Of a DNA stretch of 64,000 bases, positions 23,608 to 38,703 are shown one piece after another; the first letter of the stretch is position 1; each line of letters begins with the position of its first letter. Location of the stretch: the NCBI GenBank assembly GCA_013365365.1, contig JABVXU010000022.1, forward strand, positions 1-64,000, written 5' to 3'. Origin of the DNA: Cruorifilaria tuberocauda. Its lineage: Eukaryota > Nematoda > Chromadorea > Rhabditida > Onchocercidae. Below the pieces are notes generated by a model. That model worked only from the letters and a program-made list of their open reading frames with translations, made no database searches and was not told the DNA's origin. Both the position numbers and the translations under genes were made by a program.

Positions 23608-26600
23608 TTAAAAATCACGCTTCCATTTCAATGGGAAATCGAGATTTGAATGTGTAGGATTTTCGAAATAGTTTTCGAAATCTTCTTCAATTTCCTCCTA
23701 CAGAAATTAAATTTTTAGCAAATATTTTGCTTCATGTTTTTTCGGAATGTCGCTTTCCTAAAGCTAACATTTATAATTGATTTCCAGATGATTAAACTTT
23801 AAAAATTTCAAAATGGTGATTGGAAGGATGAAAATGTTATCGGAAAATACCACATACTGCAACTGTTGACGACGCGAGCAGTAATAAACGGTAAGCAATA
23901 GGGAAATTATCTCGTTGCAACGAATGTAGTAATGCATTAGCTGAACGACCAAATTCCACCGGACAACTAAAAGTGGTGTCATTTTATCATGAAGTTGTAA
24001 AATATTTCAATAATTCAATGAAAGAACGAACTTACCTTAAACAAAATAAAAGAGATCTATCGAAATGTTGCTTTTTGTTAGCAGTTCTTTTGGCTGAAAA
24101 ATATTGTATACCAGCGAAAAAAAAGAATCACAAAGTAGGTCTTTTTTAATCTTTCAGCTTTTTAATACTTGTAACAATTAATTTTTAGATAAGCAAAAGT
24201 TTTTTTGCATGAAAAATACCTGAAGATGAAAACAACCATTGAGCAGCATAAAACCACTTTTGTTCAATATTCTTTATATGAGATAAAATACTACTATTAG
24301 TAGCACAATATTTCAACAGTTCGATGAGCATATCGAATTTTCTTTCAAGGTAAAGTTTGGTTAAAAGCAAATCGATCATGGAAGGCTCCAGCAACTGATA
24401 ATCTATCACTACAGATGCCAAAAACAAAGTCAGCTGAAAAATGAAAGTTCGATAGGATGACTAAACAGTTAGTAGTACGAATACCAAATTCAATTTCATT
24501 CTATTAATTGTCGCTTTAATTCCATCGATTTGAATTGTTTTTAGTTGCAAGTTCGATACCAACTCTTACAAACAATTGTTATTGAACGTACTTGGGGTAT
24601 TTGTCTGTTACTATTTACCAACGATTTGAGTAAAACTGCTTTCTCTGCTGAATTAAATGTTTCGATGTTCAAATCAATTTCATATTCATCAATCATTCGA
24701 GAATATAGCGTTATTTCCAACATTGAACTAAACAATTTTGAAACAACTTTATAGCTAAAATCTGAATGCACAAATTTAAACAGGACAATAAATATAAGTT
24801 TGAATTTCTACTGGTGAAATTAATTAATGTCAAATTTTATCAAAACATTGCAAATACTTTAATTTTATGCTAAAATTTTGGAAGGTTTGGTAAATACCTT
24901 AATTCATATATATATTGCCTTAACAATCAGTAACTAGATTTTCAATAATTTCATTAAATAAATATGTGAATGGTAATTTATAAGCAAAGTTACAAGTAGT
25001 ACGTTATTGAAATACTAAATTTTATTTTAATCCTCATTACCAGAAGTGAGAGAAATGATTAATAATGAAAAAAAGCTTACCAGACATTTTTTAAATCACT
25101 TTTCATAATCTCTGGAAACTGCTCAGGTCGTAGCAATCTCAACAAGCAACAAACACTGCGTATTTTACTTTCGTATGAACCCTGAACAAAGCAAAAATTA
25201 GTTTTTTGGGTCGAAAAATACACAATTAAATTCTTGAGACTTTCAAATCGATAAGTCGATCCTCGACATAGTAATTTAATAGTAAACAGTTAAATGATGA
25301 TTCGAACCTGTCGACAGATATTTGTAAGAGCATAAGTCGCTTTTTTGCAGCCTCGTAACCGTGAAAGTTGTACAATCCTGAAAGTTTCGAAAAATAAATC
25401 TTGTTGAATTCGACCAATGTCCAGCTATGATGGTTTTGTAGATCAAAAGGAAGAAAATGTAATTTTCCATTAATGACTCTTTGCATAAATTCTAGAGACT
25501 TTTTGTCAAAATAACGTACATCAGTAATTAAAATTTAAACCTTGAAATCATGAGGTCAGAATATGGCAATTTATAGAATTCCTCATTACTTTCTTTCGTT
25601 ACTACCGATATCAATGTTGCACCACTTGCATTTGTCTGCAATGCCTTATTTCATTACATCTTCAAAAATTTTTAGTTCCGCTATTTCATATTATCGTCAA
25701 TTCATTTATTCGCATTTCGTATATTTCCCAAAGCTAAAAGTGGGATATTCAACTGACCATTTCACCTACTTCATTAGGATCAAAGACTGTGGCTTTTTCA
25801 GTATTCCGTTCAAGCCACTGTTGGACGAGTCTGTCCTGAATTGTGTCCAAATCCAGAGCAAAGATGTTTGCTAATTCAACTGTGCACGGAACTTTGTCAT
25901 CTTGAAAACAAAATAATGAAAAAAAAACAAACTTTTGCGAGAATATTTCGAGACAATCAGAGATAATTATCGTTTACAGCGTTAGCTGGAATATACAAAT
26001 CGAGAAAAGAAGAAAAATAAGCATACTAATTTCTTTGCAGTTATTCCAGTCAATTTCACTTGCATAAATGTGTTCTATAAGATTTTGCGGTGTGGATAAT
26101 AGATCCAGCGTTTCTGCCCGTAAGAGTCCATATTTCTTGAGTACAAACTCAATATTGTGACCTTTGCAAGCCTCTTCTAAATTCTGGCGGAAACGCATCA
26201 AAAAATCAATATCTTTGATCTGTAACAAAATCATCTGTAATTAACAGAATAACAAGCTGGTGTCTCGTCAAAATGATAAAAATTCTCTTATATTGTTGAC
26301 CATATAAGTACCTCAGCTGATTCATGCTTCGAATGCGTGACCCATTCTTCAATGACATTGATTCCCAAGGATAGAAAGCGCAATTTTGTTCTACCTAGAA
26401 AAAGAATTATGAAAAGCAACGCAATAATATTTAGAATCAGAAATTCAATTTGTGAACTAAAAAACTCACTTAATGGTAAATGTCTGAAACCATCTGTTAA
26501 ACCCTTCAATGTTCGAAGGCGGTTGCTGGCTTTTCCAAGTAGCTGTCCAATTCGCTCGATGTCACCTTCATCTATATCAATGTCCTTGGCAATGCATGTT

Positions 26601-29600
26601 TGAATGGCTAATAAAATAGCACTAGATAGAAGATCTGATTTGGAAATTTCAATTTCAGGCAACGCACGAACAAACATCTGCCAATTCTAAAAGCGACTGT
26701 TATAAAAAGTGTACAGTTTATGTACTGCAACGTTAATACTTGATTTTAGATGAGATTAAACTCATTTGAAATATGCTTAATGATTAAATTATTTACTTCA
26801 ATAACGGTTATGAGTGGTACAAAAATTGACAGCAGCGGGGAAGCTTTATTTTTACGGTCACGAAAACAAATACTTAATAACACAGAAGAAGTAAATTTTA
26901 ATCCAGATATGATACTAACAAAAATCCTGATAAAAAGTTCCAATAATATCAATCAAAAATGATAAAATATGAATACAAAAAGTTAAAAAATAGACAATCG
27001 TTATTAAATTTATTTTCTGGTAAAAAGAAAAATAAGCTTACATCAATATTGTAAAGCGTAAGCTCGGCATGAATCATTGGGAGTAACGTATTCTGCAAAT
27101 CTTTTTCATTTTCAAACATGAAAGGATGAAAAGGTAGACGATGGTAAGCTCTGCTGGGAAGTTGGCCAAAGAGCAGATTTGTCTTTTTATATGGCGGATC
27201 GCTACTCTCTTCCTCTAAAGTGTTCAAGTCTTCTCCATCAGAAATTTTTGCTATTGAATCGTGACTACCACTCTGCTGAATAGGTTATACTAATTTCACA
27301 TTTTTACAATTTTACATGATTATTCCATATTGATAATCCATAAATATAAAAAAACTTGAATCATGTAAAATTTTTCTACTATTCCGAATAAACTATACTT
27401 GTTTGATAAGAAACTTTTGTCGCTCATGGTACCATCGTATCTCATGATCAGTTGGAAGATTTACACGTTTATTGATCTCTAGGAACCGAATTATTATAGA
27501 AGCTCTCCGTAATATTTCCATTTGATCGCCGTTATCGTCGTCGATATGCCTCTCCATTCCACTGATCATTATTTCGATGGTCTAAAAATTATTAAAATAA
27601 ACAAGTCTGAAGCTACCGTTACAATACTTTTTCTTGCAGCAGATTAGAAAGATAACATGAGCAAGAACAAGTTAAACTACAAAAATTGCTTACCTCATAA
27701 TTGTAAGGACAAAGCATCATTAAGCAGGCATAAAGCTGCATGAAGAGATTTTCGGTGATACCAATTTTCTGTAAACGTTATAACGTCCAATATTTTAGAA
27801 AAAATAGAGAATTGAAAAACAAAAATTATTTAACAGAAAATAATAGTAACCTGCAATGTTGCAAATATGGTAAAACGCATTTCTGCCGCTAATATCTGAT
27901 CTTCTTCTGCAGAAGCCTTCAATGCCATTTTTGTTGCATATAAAACCAATGCTTCAGTAATTTCTAATGAAAAATCCTTGCAAAATCTGGAAAATTTTCT
28001 AATTGAAGCAATTCTGAAACGTTTTCAATAAATTCTGCCAATGTATTTTTGAAAATATTTCACAAATTTTTTTTCTTGGTATTTCCTAGGAATCAAAAAC
28101 GTGAGTACGTTTCATGACATTATAATATAACACCATGAACCGTAACGTAAAATTGACTGTAATACATATTTCTTTAAACATTTTGAATAGAATTATTTAT
28201 CATAGCACTGATTATGCAAATTTTTAAAATAATTTAGATAAAATCAAGAACATTTTATCGAATTTTACAAGAATTCAATCCGTGATTTTTTTGATTGGCG
28301 CACGTGAAAATGAAGTAATATTTGGAAAATTAAATTCAGTTCAAGATCTTGCAATTTAGAGCATGAAGTGATCATCTACATTGGAATATCGATAAAAGAT
28401 ATGATATGTAATAAAATGAATAACTTACTCAAGCAATATTTCGGGTGGAATAAGACAGCGAACAAATTCCTGAACTATTACATCTAGTGATACATTTTGC
28501 GGAAAATTAGCATTTAGTCTTCCCAACTTCTTGATCCACAAAGTCAGTGCATAATAATGCTATAAAATGGGCAATCCAATAAAAAATTTGAATAAGAAAC
28601 CAAATAGTCTAAAATATTTTGGCGAAACTTAAAATCATTACTGTTATTTATTTTCTATTTTTCGTTAGTCATTTTCAAAATGAGCACAATGGTGAGAGTT
28701 TCATCATTAATTTTCTTCGTCGAATATTAACTAACGTTAAGTTGCTTATCGGTAGAATGATCGTTGAGTATAACGGCGCAAAATCGAGTAAGACGAATTA
28801 AGTTGAGCATAGTATGAGGCGATTTGCGTATTACACACCAAGAGCGTGTTTTTAGTAAAATCTGAAAAAATATGGAATTTTAGAAAAAAAAGTCTAGCTC
28901 CATAATGACAGAAAAATTGATAATTTAGCCATCATAGCTTTACATTCTGAATACCAGTTATTGACATTAAGCTGCAAGTTCATCATATAAGTTATCGTCA
29001 TTCTTTCTTTCTCCCTACCTCTTCTACCAGAAAAGAAAAATTATAGAACTGCTTATAAATTGACACTGAGTAAATAGAGAATTTAGAAATTAAAATTTAA
29101 AAACATAATTTGATTTTTTCAACAGGTTTCCAGTCTTTTTCAGAAATTATAGTTCGCACCCTGGACTAATTTTCTACATATTTATGAAAAACACTAGAAA
29201 TAATTACCTTTTTAATATTGGCCACTGGAGCAGAAAAAATCAGTGCAACGCAAAGTTCAAGATCAGCATAATTATGCATTAAAGCTCGCTCCATAAACAA
29301 TTCAATGTTTCCATATAGCTCAGAATAAGCAATGCCAACGTGACTTCGAATCATGTAGCATGCTCAAAAAATTAAAATTAAATTCAAAGCAATAAAATCA
29401 TTAATTTTAAAAACAGTATAAGAACAGTTGATATTGTTTTTAAACAAACACCTGATAAAGAGTAAAGAAACAATGGGCTTACTTAATAATGCAAATGAAA
29501 GGTGAGCACAAACTGCTATCAAAACCTGATTGTTGAGAATCAAATACGAAAAGAAATTTGTCCAAGCTGTTCGCATCTTTTCATAGTATTCTAGCAAACT

Positions 29601-32600
29601 GTTCTTGCTGTAATTGACATATAAATATTGACATATAAGTGTATTTGCAAAAATAATGAAGAATTATGAGTTACTTGATATCAATGAAATCAGTGTCTAT
29701 CAAAACATCGAAAACAACGGAGCGAGCCACACTGGATAATTGCTGTATAGCATCGTTTTTCTTGAAAAGAGTTCCATCCATTCCGTGATGATAAACGCCA
29801 ACGCGTCTCCGAAATCCATATATTAAGCATGCCCTGTAATAATTATCCATTACTTCATTTGTCTCATTTTGAACTTGAGTTAAACTACCAAAATTTAAAA
29901 TCCGATGAAAATGCCTTTATAAAGAGCAAATAAAATGGATTTTAGAGATATAATAAATGAAACTTACTTTTCTTCTGCACATTCCCTTTCTTCTACCAGA
30001 TTTTCAGACATGCACTTAGAAACAACTGCTTCGAACAAATTCAAAAAAAGTGCGATCTGGAAAATTGCGGTTAACTTATGGTCCGCTACGAAAATCCAAT
30101 AAAATGTCAATATTTGAAAAGCATAATAATATACAGTACTAAATAATTGGAGCATGTAGCAAAATTCTTTCAAAATTCAAAAATTTTATTCAATTCAACA
30201 AATATTACGCTCCTTTATGTTCAGTTGACAGTCGTGTTGTAGCTAAGAACAGCTATGACTGTGAGTTCTACTTGAATGCCTATATAAAGCAGTGGCCATT
30301 AGAAAAGGAATTCAAATAGGCCAAAAGAAACAGTATGGCATGATGAAAGAGAATATATCGAATAACTCAGATACATGGTAAAACTCTTGTTCATTTAGCA
30401 AAATATCGATTTTTAGAACAAACAAAGGTCACAACTTACATGAAAAACATGGGTACTTAGAAAGGAATATTGGCAACTAGTTTCGATTAGGTTACTCATT
30501 AAATCGGATAGGCTTCCAAACATAACAAATATCTAAAAGAGAAATTACAGAAGTTCGAATTAAGTGAAAATTCAATGAAGAAATTAAATAACAAATAATA
30601 AATTTAATATTTCAAATAACGGCAAAAACAGTGGTCGCAATGTCTATACCGGTTCAAAATCACTATTCTCAGCTAATTCAGACATGATCCATAATCCATA
30701 GCCACAGCTTTGCACTACAAGAGATAATAATTGTTCATTTGGTTTTTTCTTATCTTGCATTGCAAATCTGCAATTGTAAAGAAAAGCGGTATTTATGCGA
30801 TGTAAATATGAAAAATTATTAAAGTTCAAAAAAATCTAATCACTTCGCATATTCCAAAGCTGCTACAGGATTTCGATTCTCCAAAGCACAGCGGAGCGCT
30901 ACTTCATATACTGCATTTTCTTCCATCATTAGGGTATTTGAAAACTTGAGAAGCTGCAGTAAGAACTTTGTAGACTACTTAATGACAGTACCAGAAAAAA
31001 GTCCTACACAATAAAATATTCTCATAAATTGTCCCAATATTTCTTAACCTTTTATTTTCTTCTTTCTATAATTTGAAGCAAATCAGAAAGAAATATAGTA
31101 GTATTACCTCAGTTATCTTTGCAGGGATACCACCACCAGCAAAGTGATGATTCAGAAAATGCCTCAGTTCCGCTGATTTCCAATTTTTACTTCGCAGGAA
31201 TGACAAACGTATACTCATACCATAATCAAATTGCAGCTTTCGAATAGCATTCAGTTCGGATAGAAACATTTCATCCTCAAATGCTGAACGATGCCTCCCA
31301 CAAGAAACTCATATACTAATTTTTACAACATTTAAGAATTTAAGAAATTCAATCTATCAACATGATCCATTTTGACCTGATTCAATGCAGCTCTAACTTC
31401 CCAAAAAGTGAGTTTTATTATTTTAAACAATATTTAACAACACCTAATACTGCAACAAGAGCCGATCGCTGGTCCTCTGCAAACTTTGCCCAAAAAAATT
31501 ACCATTGACTAATCTGACTTTTGCAAACTTTTGTTAAAAATCATCAGCTTCACTGTAGAGGAAACACCATTCTAGTATTAAAATAGTAGTTTCTAAATAC
31601 CAGTCTTTTAATAAGTGCACTGAAGCAGCTTATCACTTGCTACTGTTTTTGAAGCTTCATAGATTTTATCATTCGAGAAGGCTGAGAGAAATATATTTCT
31701 ATGAAAGTAATCATAAGAGCATAAATATGATATAAAATTTTAAATGCACACAAATTGTTATAACCTTACTGAACGATAAGAATTGATGATTCCGAAAATT
31801 TAAATCACTCATCACCAAATAAAATAAACTTTCAAAATAATTAAAATCGAAACAAAAATTGTGATGAATGATCAAATATTAAAGTAGTATCATAGCAAGA
31901 AAGCTGTGTTACCTGGAACGCAATTTAAATATTTGCAGCGAAAATCCTGCACTTAATAAATTAAACTTTTAAAATCTTATCAAAATATCACCTTTCTGAA
32001 ACGTTCCAAGATGCAAGAAATAACTTCCACAGTTCGAAATCGAATTTCTTTCTCCTTCTAAAAGTTATAAGAATTTGAAATTAAAACTGAAAAGGATGGC
32101 AAAATTTAGTAAAATTTCAAAAGTTCACTTCCGTCATAAGCAGAACCGAGCAATTTAATAGTGCTTCAATGTGCGACATAAGTTGGTCGACAACATAATT
32201 TCTGTCCATTTCACTTAGATCGTTGAGGTGAGAAACGATATCCACAAACTAAAATAAAGAAAAAGAGATATTTTAGCATAAAAGCCCAAAACATAAAATT
32301 AAGATCAGTCATTCTTGTTGATTTTTGAAAACTAATAATAAATTAGTCGAGTCTCTATCAGTGATAAAAGTGGAGAACTAACCAATTCGTCCATCAATTT
32401 TGCATTGATCAAATAAAGACAGAAACGAAAAACACATTCATGCCGCTCCATTAAGTTCTTCTTCAACTTCCCCGCTAATTTAATTACCTAGAAATCCAAT
32501 GAGATACTGATATTAGTTGACTTAAAACTCCTTTAACTTTTTCTGTCTTATACCATCACTAACTGAATTACATTGTATAGAGAATTAGAGAGAGCGAAGA

Positions 32601-35600
32601 ATATGGAAAAAACTAGCGGGCAAAAAATAAATGAACTTTATAACTTTCGCATATCACTGCTTTCAGAATCTGATTGATGAACATAAAAACTCACCTCTAG
32701 AGCACTGTTCAGTCTATGCCGAGGATCGGCTTCTACAGATTCTTGCCGAAAAATGAATTCTATGGCTTTGCTAAACAAATGCTTTTGTTGTAAATATCTT
32801 TCAAGCGTTTGCATTGGTAAGCGATACTGTACCAATCGTTCTCCTAGAGCGGCAAAATCACACTGCTGTTGCAGACGAGACATCCTTAAAATTACGAGTA
32901 CCTTGTAATGAAATTTATCGATCGAGAATACATTTAATTAACAAGATTTGCATCTAATACCTACCTCGATTTTGCATCTAATACGTACCTTTATCAAAAA
33001 ATAATGCCAAAAATAGTTTAATTAAAGATACAAGGTCTTGTTTCGCAAAATTTATTTTTGATTATGTGCAGCAAATGTTGTTTAAAAGAATCTTAGTTAA
33101 GAATTGATATAAACTTCCATCATCCCAGTCCTAGTTCAATCTAACGTTTCAAAGTGATTCTCTAACGAAACATACATTTCAAAATCAAGCCTGGGATCTT
33201 TCAACATTGCGTGCACAGCATTTGACAGCTGTTTTGTCCACGGTGGGTGAGCGCGTTTTGCAACATCAATCAGTGCTTTACATTGTAAATTCAAATTTGA
33301 AATACTTTCTGCTATGGCCAAACATCGTTCATCCCACGGATTAGAACTGGAAACGACACCGACAGAACTAGTCGCGATTTTCTGTAGAAATGACAAAAAT
33401 TTTGATAGGAGCATTACAAACACCCTAAAAAATCAAACAAACACAATAGACGTTTATTTCTGTAAGATTCTTTTTAAAAAATATCTCAATAATTTTATCA
33501 AATTTTTTCATCATCTAATCTACATTTCTCTTCTCTATTCACTATTAAAATCGTTTTTTAACTATCGTGAACTTCGTTTACAATAATAAATAAATAAACC
33601 TCACTAAAATGTAATTGTAGAGTGTACGATCAGGATCTAATTTAAATTCATTCATATAAGGTTTTGCATATTGATCAATATTACTTTTGATTAACTGGAC
33701 ATTTTTCACCCGTTCTAATATTGCGTAACAGATTGATTCCACTGTTTGTTCCTGTAAAATTCAACATAAATTATGGTTAAAATTGCAAATTAAAGAAAAG
33801 ATTAAATTTGAGGTGCAGACCTTAGTCCATATTTTTGCTATGGTGAGATATAAGTAACAGAGCATATTATTTTCAGCTATCGAGAGTGAAGAAAATAGGA
33901 CTAGAAGAAAAAATTAAAGTAGTAAAAAGTGAGAGATAGAAAAAAAGTAAGAGTAGAAACTTTTTAAATCAAAACTAAACCTATTTAGCTGCTTATTATT
34001 CATCTATTTCAAAGTTCATAATTTGCTTACTTGGTAAGTATTGTAACTCATCGTACACTGATAGACGTTTTTTAGTCTTTCCATTGAACGCAAATTTTTC
34101 ACATAAACATTCAATTCTCCCATAAAATTATCTGGATCTTCAGAATAACATCCGATAACCGAGAGCGCATATGCAACTTCCGCCTAAAAATGAGCACATT
34201 AGAAAGTTTATTCCCAAAGTTAAAAAATTTTTATAGGTTCTCTGGATATTGTTAAACCGGATAAATGATGAAGAGTTTTAAGAAGCCAATCTACTTTACA
34301 TCAGATGTCCAGATGTTTGAGATACTGAGAAAAATTACTTTCCGCAATTTCGTGAGTTCAATTAACTTACAGCCACCTATGTGAAATGAAATTTCAATCC
34401 AAGTTACATGATGAAAGTCTTCAGCTCAATTTAATTCCGCAACTCACCTGACGACATGGAGTTATGGAACAGTTGAGTAAGTTCTGTATAACTCTTTCCA
34501 TGGTTGATGCAATTTCAAATGAATTTTCAGGAAAGCATTCCGGATGTTCTGTTTCGACTGCATGAGCAATGCCCATTAAAAATGTTTTGCAACAGCAACA
34601 ACAAGTTTTAGGGTCATTTAGCAATACGACAGGAATGATCTCTTCTTCCAAAAGATGCACTGCTTCGATGATGTCACTGACCGTATCTGAAATTCAAGAA
34701 TTCGAAGGAAATCCAATTTATTCTGAATTCACAGCATTCAAAGTTGATTTATTTTTGGAGTACGGCAAAAATCCTCCTAAAAGTTAGTAACTATTATCTA
34801 ATGATTGTATTTTAACTGCTGAAAATTATAGCTTTATATAAAATGATAATTTCATCACGAATACCACGAATCGTGAGATGAATTTCCGACAATAAATGTT
34901 CGAAATTTCCTTTTTCTTTAATCCATTCCTCCAATATTTTTCGATAGCGACACCATAATAAGCGTGCTTCACAAAATTGCCCATTTTTGCAGAAAATTTC
35001 AAAGATTTGCTCCCACGAGCAACCGCCGAGAAATTCTGACCATAAATTAATTCCCGAGAAATTACTACAGTACGGTTTTCGCTGAAAACAAAAAAAATAA
35101 GTAAGCCTTCAATTCTAAAATCCTCCTAGTATACTTCTTCAAATTACAAATATTAAACGCACCCAAGGACCAAGAACTTCGCGATATGATTGGTAGTTGT
35201 AGCGCGTTAGTGATAGCTTTTCCTTCGTCTCATTATCTAAAACAAAAGAATTTCGAGGAAATTTGCATCCATGTATATTTTCATTCGTGAGAAATACAGC
35301 ATTACAATATACCTGTAATTTCGAGCTTTTTCACGAAATCTAATATTTTCTTGACCCATGCATGGCTTGAACAATACATTATTGCAGCTACGCACATTTC
35401 AGCCACCTAAACAGATAAGCAACATCTAACATGCTTATTCAATTTTTTAAAAGAATTCCAAATTCATCATAGTGAAGAACACATGCACGAAAATGATGCA
35501 ATTCAAGATTTGAATAAGTTCTGTAAGAATTAAAGATAGAAGAGGTTGAAATGATTACCCAATTCTGATCTGAAACTTGCGTCATCCATCCAAGAAATTT

Positions 35601-38600
35601 GTCCAACTCATATATTTCAAGATCATTCTGACCCATAGTTCCCGTATCCACGAAGTGTTCAATACGTGCCATATAAATTTTCTGGAAATATTCACTTTTT
35701 CTTTTTCTTCAAAATTATATTTTCATTTCAGCATTTATCTATTCATGGGTAAGGTAGAACAGAAGTACATACCTCTGTATTCAAACCGAATGTTTGCGCA
35801 AATTCCTCAGCTTCAATCCATCGCTGCTGATACATTAAATGATCCAAACGCATTTCTGGCTGGCATTCATGAACTGCATGGATCTTGACGGCATTTAGTT
35901 CACTAAAATCAAAGCATTTTAAAGCAAGATATGCAAACAAAATTTATTTTATTCATCTATTAAAAAAATAATTGCGGATTTGTTTTGTGGCAAGGTAGCT
36001 GTCAAAGTAACATATTATTTCTATCTAAGACGTTGGAGTAAAAAATATCTCCATATATAAAATAGTTTACAAGATCTTGAACGTATCATTATCGTACATT
36101 TATATTTTGAAATAGTCAGCTGCTAGCTTAAATGATGAAACGTAATTCGCAAAAAGTGAACACTTATTAGACGAATATCTGCGACAAATTACTTACCTAC
36201 ATTCATAAGCGAAAAGTTGTATAAAAAGTACCAATCTTTCTTCACGCGTAACCTTGTTCAGTAATAGGGTCGTGTTGCTCACTATCTTTGTATAAATTAC
36301 ATCACAGGTTTGAAAGTTGCGAATTTGAAGCTAAATATAATAAAATAGATTAAATCTCTGCACGGGTATAAACAAATTACTTGTCCAGAAGGTTATAACT
36401 TACTTGACATGTTCCTTCACGATTCATAAGAAGAAGTACCAGTTTGCTGTTTTCATTTATTTTGCCTTCTCTATCTGGAATATCATTTAAAAACATGAAA
36501 TCCTTAGCTATTTCACCAGCTTTCAAAAGGTCAACTGATGAAATTAGTATAGTAGTCATGGCGTCCCAAATTAACAATTGTCCATTCATTGTTAGAGCCA
36601 TAATAAATTCGAAAATGACACGAGATGTATGCTTGTCACGGTGCATAAGATGACGAATTCGTACGATGTTCGAAATATCTGAAATTAACGAATTGAAATA
36701 TCTAAAGCTAAAAAATCGTTTCAACACAGGATTAATAGTCGCAGAGATATATAACTCAAAGAGAAATTAATTCCCTATGTACAATTTTTCCATAGCAAGA
36801 AAATAGAAAAAAATTTTTTTTACAGGAAGGATTTATTTGATTTCAAACAAAAAAATTTAAGCGCTCACCGGATGAATAAAACTCATTTAGAGATTTGTCC
36901 AATACTTCTGCAGATAAATCAAGCAATGCTATTCTCGCGTTCTGTTCCGATGATAGCTGAGAAAAAAACGAGTGACAATTAAATCTGTCATAAAATTCAA
37001 ATATTTAGAACAAAAAACTCCGTTGATTTAAGAATGAATTTTGCACAATATGTTATGTAGTAAGAATATAAAAACAATAACAGAGCGGCTTTTCATGGAT
37101 TTTTTAATCCATTTCATTTAGCTTGTACCACACTGAGAAATTATCCGTCTCGTTTCTTTTGCAAAGTTCGATAAATGTACAATAAATAAAGTGCCTAATA
37201 TTAAAAAATTGAATCATCTTATTTTAAGATTAACTATATAGGATATTTTAATTTATTGAAATTGTTAAATTTAATGGAAGCTGAAAATTTTACAAGTAAA
37301 AGAGCATTATGAAGACTAATGATTGCAGAGTCTCTACCAGTATAATGAACGTCAAATTGTTTCCAAACCATGTTTGCCATGCCCTAAAATTGATTAAAAA
37401 ATAATAAATTATTATTTAATGAACAAAAATCATTCAGTTATCCAAACATCATAGTCAAATTCATGAAAATCAAAAACCTTCTGTCTGTTCGACATTTCGA
37501 CTTCGATTTCCTGTTCTGAATGAAAATATTTGGGGTAATTCGGAAAAAAAAACGAAAAGATTTCACCGCTTTCCAAAATGATGCACATCCGCACATCTTC
37601 AAGTTGCAAATCGTAGCTGATAGATGCACCTTGTATCCGTTTATTTTCCATTAACTTCTGAATAAAGCTAAGATATTTAAAAATCAACTAAAAATTTTCC
37701 TGCTTCCCAGCGTTAAATATAAATTTCGACTTGAACTTGACATACATTTTGCAGGAAAATTTCAAAAATATGACTACCACTTGGTGTATTATACGATTAG
37801 AACCGATGCTAAGAAACATCACATTTCCACAGTTTGTCAAAATTGTTATTAAATTGACAACGGGCATGAATTTCATAGCAATTGGATTGATATTTTCTGA
37901 AATACCGTTTGCTTAGCTGAATATGATTTATCCAGATAAAAGAAATTCATTAAAAAAGCACATCTGTCACGAATATTTTGAGGTCAGTCGAAAAAGTGTT
38001 GAAAGCGTAAGATTTAAAGATGAAAAATCCTAATTTCTTCTAACTTCTATGATTTCTGGCATATTACATTATTAACACATCACCTGTACTCTATTCAGAC
38101 AATTTATGAATTACCGTACCTCCAAGATGAACTGTGACGATAAATCTTGTACCACAATCAAAACTAAATATTGAAATATCTTCGCCTATCGCAACCGCTA
38201 ACAAATCACCATCAGTATTCATATCGCATAATACACTTCTCTCTTTTCGTTCCATTTCATATTCTTCGTTTTTGCTTTCTAACCTTTCATAACCACTTTC
38301 ATTATGTGCAGATTCTGTGTATGATCCATCATCATCTGAGCATGTTCAATTGAACAGAAAATCAAATCATATTACATTATGCTATTGTAATTAAGCTCAT
38401 TCCTATTATTTTTCCGATTTCCACAGTGCACCTGCTCTAGTTTCAATAGGCATGTTTTATGAGTTCACATTTAATCAAATGATTCTTTCTTACAAATACC
38501 CTTCGAAGTATTATTTTCAACGATTTTCAGTAAAGCAAAGACATGTTAATGGATTTTTCTTGTCTTGAAGAAATTTTACCGAAGATTGATGCAATTATAC

Positions 38601-38703
38601 TTGATTCGTAGAGACTGTCACAAGAAAATGCCAGATTTGTTGTTTCATCATTATCGTTAGGCGTTACTATGCTGATAAAACGAGTACCCAAAACAGTTGA
38701 CAT
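23608..38703 (-). CDS. rod-1: ROD/KNTC1, kinetochore RZZ-complex subunit
   Basis: About 50 exons, 2259 aa (human KNTC1 is 2209). ROD joins ZW10 and Zwilch at unattached kinetochores to recruit Spindly-dynein and the MAD1-MAD2 checkpoint. An N-terminal beta-propeller-like part (about residues 1-400) is followed by a helical solenoid. Diagnostic blocks are RWIEAEEFAQTFGLNTE, NPWDERCLAIAESISNLN with HPPWTKQLSNAVHAML, YGFRRRVGVY and RLPFHPF. A TTTTCAG site (38712) just before the ATG looks like a spliced-leader acceptor. Weakest: exons 22-25 (two of 24 and 33 nt) and 43-44. Exons: 38580-38703, 38120-38335, 37781-37896, 37448-37657, 37294-37383, 36869-36956, 36404-36678, 36197-36330, 35773-35902, 35559-35681, 35313-35406, 35163-35236, 34859-35081, 34448-34686, 34031-34183, 33605-33751, 33146-33381, 32695-32884, 32383-32487, 32129-32248, 31992-32057, 31913-31946, 31637-31681, 31529-31552, 31444-31476, 31108-31283, 30844-30953, 30650-30767, 30440-30532, 29968-30056, 29675-29833, 29483-29607, 29208-29362, 28429-28559, 27851-27986, 27694-27768, 27399-27581, 27042-27275, 26470-26686, 26312-26394, 26027-26234, 25770-25900, 25541-25635, 25241-25478, 25081-25181, 24592-24754, 24220-24433, 24036-24093, 23858-23966, 23608-23697. 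Confidence 0.92.

Noticed and set aside
25563..25874. 103-codon plus-strand frame
   Set aside because: It is antisense to ROD exons 42 and 43.
31302..31440. Coding-like block EVRAALNQVKMDHVD inside ROD
   Set aside because: It has no phase-compatible acceptor. The flanking exons join directly in phase 1 without it.
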